The notes beneath the pieces are model-generated. The model was given only the letters and a program-made list of their open reading frames with translations. It searched no databases and had not been told where the DNA came from. From an uncultured Bacteroidia bacterium (GTDB lineage: Bacteria; Bacteroidota; Bacteroidia; Bacteroidales; UBA932), in assembly GCA_902789395.1 (NCBI GenBank), contig CADANY010000011.1, positions 1 to 46,756 on the forward strand: a DNA stretch of 46,756 nt, read 5' to 3'. Each line of letters opens with the position of its first letter. Within the stretch, counting starts at the first letter, position 1. A program made the translations under genes and the position numbers. This document shows, in pieces, positions 43,686-46,756 of this stretch.

Positions 43686-45014
43686 TTATTTCCACCTCAA
43701 ATCCCGCAGGTTTCCGATAAATGGAATCGCTCCGAAACGACCGCGCAGGTATCCTTTTTCTATATCGAGATCCTGGCGGACATCAAAGTCCGTCAGCGGA
43801 TACATAGACGTACTTCCGGAATCCGACTTCTCTACAAACCAGATTTCATCGGGACGAAGTATATTCATATCAAGCAGGTTGCATTCATGGGTTGTGAAGA
43901 CGATCTGTCCCTTCAGACGATCGCCCTCGGAAAGTATCTTGGTAATCAGTGCCTTGAGAAGGCTGGGGTGGATACTCCTTTCGATCTCGTCGATAAAGAT
44001 CGTTTTCTCTTCGGTCATCAAGGAGCGCAGAACCGGAATATACTGGATCAAGCGCTGGCTACCGTCAGATTCGTCGAAAAGGTCGAATGAGACGTCGTGC
44101 CCCTGATCGTCAAGGTGGTGCGTCTGAGGCTTTAGTACGATATCTTTTCCGTCCCGTCTTTCGGCCAGGGTACCGTCTTCAGCTACGATAAGTTTGGTTT
44201 CAGGAGACGATTCCAAGCGTTCCCGGATCCTGTTGACAACTTGCAGGGAAAGACCGGACTGCTCGAGCGGAAGGATTCTCACATCAAGCTTCGATATTCC
44301 TGTGTCAAAACTTTTCAGGACGTCATTGGCGAATCCGCTAAACTCTTCATCTGTCAGCGATGGGACCAGCGTCGTGAATTTCGTCATTGGGAAGACGACC
44401 TCAAGTCCTTTGTCAAACCACTCCTTGGCTGAACTGACAAGTTCATTCTTAAGAACTTCCGCCATCGCAAGGACCGGTTTTTTCGGCGAGAGCAAGTTAT
44501 CTGTCAGCAATGACAACAACATTTTCTCTTTTGCGGACGTGAAGAACTTATCTCCTGGTGTGATCCATATCTTTTCTGTCCTTGAATCGTATCCCCGCTC
44601 GTAAACAAGCACATCCTCTTTCTCGAACCCCAGTTCATATAGCGACTCCGAGACGATAACTCCGTCTTTAAACTCAAGTTCATAAGCTAGATAGTATCCA
44701 AGGTAGGAAAATTCTACTTCAAGGTGGACAGGTTCCTGACGAAAACCCGATAGCAGCCGGTTCTCGATCAACGTAGTCTTGTCCGGAATCTCGAATGCGC
44801 CCGAGACAATATCCTTTAAAAGCCGGAGAGAAGCAATAAAGTTTGATTTCCCAGCTCCGTTGGCTCCATAAATAGCAGAAGCCTTAAGAAGACGTACCCG
44901 CTTGTCTTGATAGATATGGTCAGGATGGGTCTTCTTATACGGCTCCGGAAGCAGGTTAAACTCGAGTTCCTCCCCGATCGAATAGTAATTCTTTATGACG
45001 GCTCTTATCAGCAC
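43686..45014 (-). CDS. rloA: RloA-like AAA/ABC-type ATPase (defence)
   Basis: A 442-residue SMC/OLD-like ATPase. Walker A is GANGAGKSN (50-58), the signature-like stretch is ESDGSQRLIQY, Walker B is TIFIDEIERSIHP, and the switch His lies in FTTHECNLLD. IKNYYSIGEELEFNL is the common opening. The start is GTG at 45014, which fits the family N-terminus (LIRAVIKNYYS). With RloB it forms a two-gene anti-phage candidate inserted in the polysaccharide operon; the other genes of a restriction system are absent. Confidence 0.82.
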   Translation of the reverse strand: MLIRAVIKNYYSIGEELEFNLLPEPYKKTHPDHIYQDKRVRLLKASAIYGANGAGKSNFIASLRLLKDIVSGAFEIPDKTTLIENRLLSGFRQEPVHLEVEFSYLGYYLAYELEFKDGVIVSESLYELGFEKEDVLVYERGYDSRTEKIWITPGDKFFTSAKEKMLLSLLTDNLLSPKKPVLAMAEVLKNELVSSAKEWFDKGLEVVFPMTKFTTLVPSLTDEEFSGFANDVLKSFDTGISKLDVRILPLEQSGLSLQVVNRIRERLESSPETKLIVAEDGTLAERRDGKDIVLKPQTHHLDDQGHDVSFDLFDESDGSQRLIQYIPVLRSLMTEEKTIFIDEIERSIHPSLLKALITKILSEGDRLKGQIVFTTHECNLLDMNILRPDEIWFVEKSDSGSTSMYPLTDFDVRQDLDIEKGYLRGRFGAIPFIGNLRDLRWK

Positions 45015-45084
45015 TTTATTTACGAATTTTTCGTTAATAACTTTGCAATAATAAGCAAATCCAGCTGAATTATCAAGTTATTCG

Positions 45085-45951
45085 TCAATTATTTGTCATT
45101 TTCTCCCACCTCCCCTCTCTCTTCTCGCGGTTTTCGGCGTCGAGGAGGAGGCTGCGGAGGAAGAGGCGGGCGTCGGAGTCCGCATGGGCCGGAAGGATCT
45201 GTTTATCCAGTGTTGCGGTGAGGCCGTGGAGGAGCCGTCTGTCTTCCTCGGGTCGGATTTCTTCGGCAAGGAGATTATAAAGCGCCTCGATGTCAGCGAG
45301 TTCCGTTTCCGGCAAGAGAGCCGCCAGGGCCTCGGGGACGAGGGCGTCGTGGACCTGGAGAAGGGCGTCGGTGAACCCAGGGACGGCAGCGGCATCTTCG
45401 GGGAAAAACCGCGCAAAAAGGGCCATGAGTTCCGCCCGGCTGAGGCGCTCGCCAAGGCCCGCATCTGCATGGACAGAGGGTTTTGCAGCAGCGTCAGAGG
45501 CCCATTTCCGGAGCGCTTCCTCGGCCGGTTCGCCGCCAAGGGATTCAGCCTGGAGGCCGTAATGGACATAGAGAAGGCGGAGACGAAGGGGCGAAAGGCC
45601 CGGCTCATCGCTCTTTTCCCGCGCAAGGAAGGTCCCGGCTTCGTTGACAAGGGCCTCGTCGGGCACGATCCCGCTTTCCCGGAAGGCGAGAAGTTCCGAA
45701 AGGAGGTCCCGCCGGACGCTCCGGCGCGCGCTCTGGCGGAGGGCATGTTCCCGAAGTCCATGATAGACCCGCCTGAGTTCTTCCCAGACCGGAGCCTTGA
45801 GGTCCGTTTCCTCTCCGCTTGCAGCCGTCATGACAAGGTCCCCGAGCGAGCGGGCAATCTTTGCTGCCGCCCGGAGCCGGAGGGTATCCCCGCCGCTCCC
45901 CAGGGAGAGCGGGATTGCCGCAAGAAGGTCCAGCTGCTGCTTCGAGGTCAT
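45085..45951 (-). CDS. 288-residue protein of unknown function, coupled to UpxY
   Basis: I do not recognise this family. The protein is Ala/Leu/Glu/Arg-rich and almost entirely helical, soluble, without signal peptide; it reads as a string of short amphipathic helices (for example LRLRAAAKIARSLGDLVM, RSVRRDLLSELLAFRE, LADIEALYNLLAEEI). The codon use is very GC-rich. Its start overlaps the UpxY stop (ATGA). In Bacteroides the second gene after upxY is often upxZ, an inhibitor of other UpxY proteins, but UpxZ is about 160 residues and I see no clear similarity. A role in controlling the locus is suggested by position only. Confidence 0.7.
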   Translation of the reverse strand: MTSKQQLDLLAAIPLSLGSGGDTLRLRAAAKIARSLGDLVMTAASGEETDLKAPVWEELRRVYHGLREHALRQSARRSVRRDLLSELLAFRESGIVPDEALVNEAGTFLAREKSDEPGLSPLRLRLLYVHYGLQAESLGGEPAEEALRKWASDAAAKPSVHADAGLGERLSRAELMALFARFFPEDAAAVPGFTDALLQVHDALVPEALAALLPETELADIEALYNLLAEEIRPEEDRRLLHGLTATLDKQILPAHADSDARLFLRSLLLDAENREKREGRWEKMTNN

Positions 45952-46496
45952 GCGTTAGCGAGAGCTGCGGGAGGGATGAAAGGGAGACGCACGGTCGCGA
46001 CGCCCGATACCGGCAGGAGGACCATCCGGTTCCCGTCGACCCGTTTATAATATCCATGGACCCCGGTATAGGGGCCGTCCACGACCCGCACGGGCTGCTC
46101 GGAGGGTTTCCCTTCCGCTCCGAGGTTCATATAGATCAGTCCGTTTCCGGCAGAGAGGGCGAGGCGGAGATTCTCAATCTCCTTCTCATCGACGATCCAG
46201 GGGCTCCCGTCCGGAGCCAGGAAAGGCATGATCCGCCAAAAATATGACATCACGAAATCGCGGAGCTGCCTTTCCCCGCACCGAACGAAAAGGATCTGCG
46301 GGAGCAGCGCCTCCCGTCTCGGTATGGACTGTCCGTTCTGCCGGGTCCATACCTTTTGCGCCGGGATCCATCCTTCGATGCCCTGCCTTTGCGCCTGCGC
46401 TCCGACCCGGAACGGATCCTCTCCGAAGGTCCGTACTGCATACCAATGGACTCCGTCCCGGAGGGACTTCGTCTCTGTATTTTGCAGCTTGCTCAT
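45948..46496 (-). CDS. UpxY-like NusG-family transcription antiterminator
   Basis: A 182-residue NusG paralogue. The N-terminal NGN domain is HWYAVRTFGEDPF, followed by GIEGWIPAQKVWTRQNG and ALLPQILFVRC; the C-terminal KOW domain has VRVVDGPYTGVHGYYKRVDGNRM. UpxY proteins lead the capsule operons of Bacteroides and let RNA polymerase pass the leader of their own locus. Being the first gene after the promoter and leader fits this role. It is probably specific for the leader at 46497-46680. Confidence 0.9.
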   Translation of the reverse strand: MSKLQNTETKSLRDGVHWYAVRTFGEDPFRVGAQAQRQGIEGWIPAQKVWTRQNGQSIPRREALLPQILFVRCGERQLRDFVMSYFWRIMPFLAPDGSPWIVDEKEIENLRLALSAGNGLIYMNLGAEGKPSEQPVRVVDGPYTGVHGYYKRVDGNRMVLLPVSGVATVRLPFIPPAALANA

Positions 46497-46680
46497 TATA
46501 TGGAATGATACATCTCCGACTCCCCGGCCCCGCGGCTAATGCCGCGCCGGTGAGAGCCGGATTCCTCAGAACTGACTCAATCTGAACGGCTTTCTCCTTA
46601 CCAGGAGAATCATCCGCGAATCCCCGGTAAAACCGCTTCAATCAAGGATTTCGGTGCATTCTTTAAGTTAAAGCAGATTT
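46497..46680 (-). promoter_or_regulatory. structured untranslated leader of the polysaccharide operon
   Basis: About 184 bases between the predicted RNA start and upxY, longer than usual in this window. It has two stem-loops: TTCTCC-TGGTAA-GGAGAA at 46592-46609 and CGCGGC-ATTA-GCCGCG at 46531-46546 (minus-strand readings), the second in a GC-rich stretch. Leaders of UpxY-type loci contain a hairpin needed for antitermination; which of these is used is inference. Confidence 0.6.
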
Positions 46681-46687
46681 ACCTATG

Positions 46688-46718
46688 CAAATATACTCAT
46701 AATTAGGCAAATAACAAA
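46688..46718 (-). promoter_or_regulatory. promoter of the polysaccharide operon
   Basis: Minus strand TTTG (46715-46718), 19 bases, TATATTTG (46688-46695): an exact Bacteroidetes promoter. No inverted repeats flanking it are visible within the window, although only 38 bases remain upstream. Confidence 0.75.
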
Positions 46719-46756
46719 CGGCCCTCCGGCGATTTTTTCAATTATTTCTGCCTCGG

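Noticed and set aside
46186..46641. minus-strand frame opening in the UpxY leader (TTG)
   Set aside because: Overlaps upxY out of frame, has no family match; the leader is better read as untranslated.
46681..46756. invertible capsule promoter as in Bacteroides fragilis
   Set aside because: No inverted repeat pair flanking the promoter is visible, though the window ends too soon to exclude one.
1..46756. CRISPR array, prophage or integrase
   Set aside because: No regularly spaced repeats, no cas, phage structural or recombinase genes seen; only IS66 remnants.

Overview
The window looks like chromosomal DNA of a Bacteroidales bacterium. The evidence is Bacteroidetes-type promoters (TTTG, 19-21 bp, TAnnTTTG) before several transcripts, a SusC/SusD pair, a Bacteroidetes-length YidC, GH97, a UpxY-like antiterminator, and signal peptides that end in Ala-Gln. 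The housekeeping part is fairly GC-rich, so a Rikenellaceae-like or other high-GC Bacteroidales is possible, but the genus cannot be fixed from the sequence alone.

Layout. (1) 136-4642, minus: DUF349 coiled-coil protein, yidC and yggS, tightly packed. (2) 4766-8670, plus: GH97 glycosidase, CreD-like membrane protein and trmD, followed by a short orphan transcript candidate and a strong bidirectional terminator at 8871-8909. (3) 8909-13511, minus: M19 dipeptidase, glutaminyl-peptide cyclotransferase, a TPP riboswitch and the TonB-dependent receptor it controls (probably a thiamine-compound importer). (4) 13603-16594, plus: RNase P RNA, a GltD/NfnB-like flavoprotein overlapping queC, and a HicAB toxin-antitoxin pair with a palindromic operator. 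(5) 16597-22649, minus: SusC, SusD and a GDPD-family lipoprotein in one unit.

(6) 22687-46496, minus: one long surface-polysaccharide locus. It is read from a promoter at 46688-46718 through a structured leader into UpxY, then a 288-residue protein of unknown function in the slot where UpxZ would usually lie, a RloA/RloB-type defence pair, a beta-helix lipoprotein, a Wzx flippase, a pyruvyl transferase, six glycosyltransferases, an EpsG-type polymerase, a PglC-like initiating transferase, a PglD-like sugar acyltransferase, and a compact acyl-chain module (ACP, two KAS III enzymes, one SDR reductase). A VanZ protein closes the locus. The stretch from about 23.6 to 42.2 kb is visibly AT-richer than both flanks. 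IS66 remnants lie at its VanZ end and in its middle, and the AT-rich/GC-rich switch falls inside the beta-helix gene, so it looks like an exchangeable serotype cassette.

Working model. PglC loads a phospho-sugar on undecaprenyl phosphate, PglD N-acylates an amino sugar, the glycosyltransferases and pyruvyl transferase build the repeat unit, and Wzx and the EpsG-type protein flip and polymerise it. The strongest candidate for a new system is the acyl module. With two condensing enzymes, one ketoreductase, a dedicated carrier protein, and no dehydratase or enoyl reductase, it could make a short hydroxylated acyl group (3-hydroxybutyryl or 3,5-dihydroxyhexanoyl) to decorate a bacillosamine-type sugar. 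No sugar-nucleotide biosynthesis gene is present in the window, so precursors must come from elsewhere.
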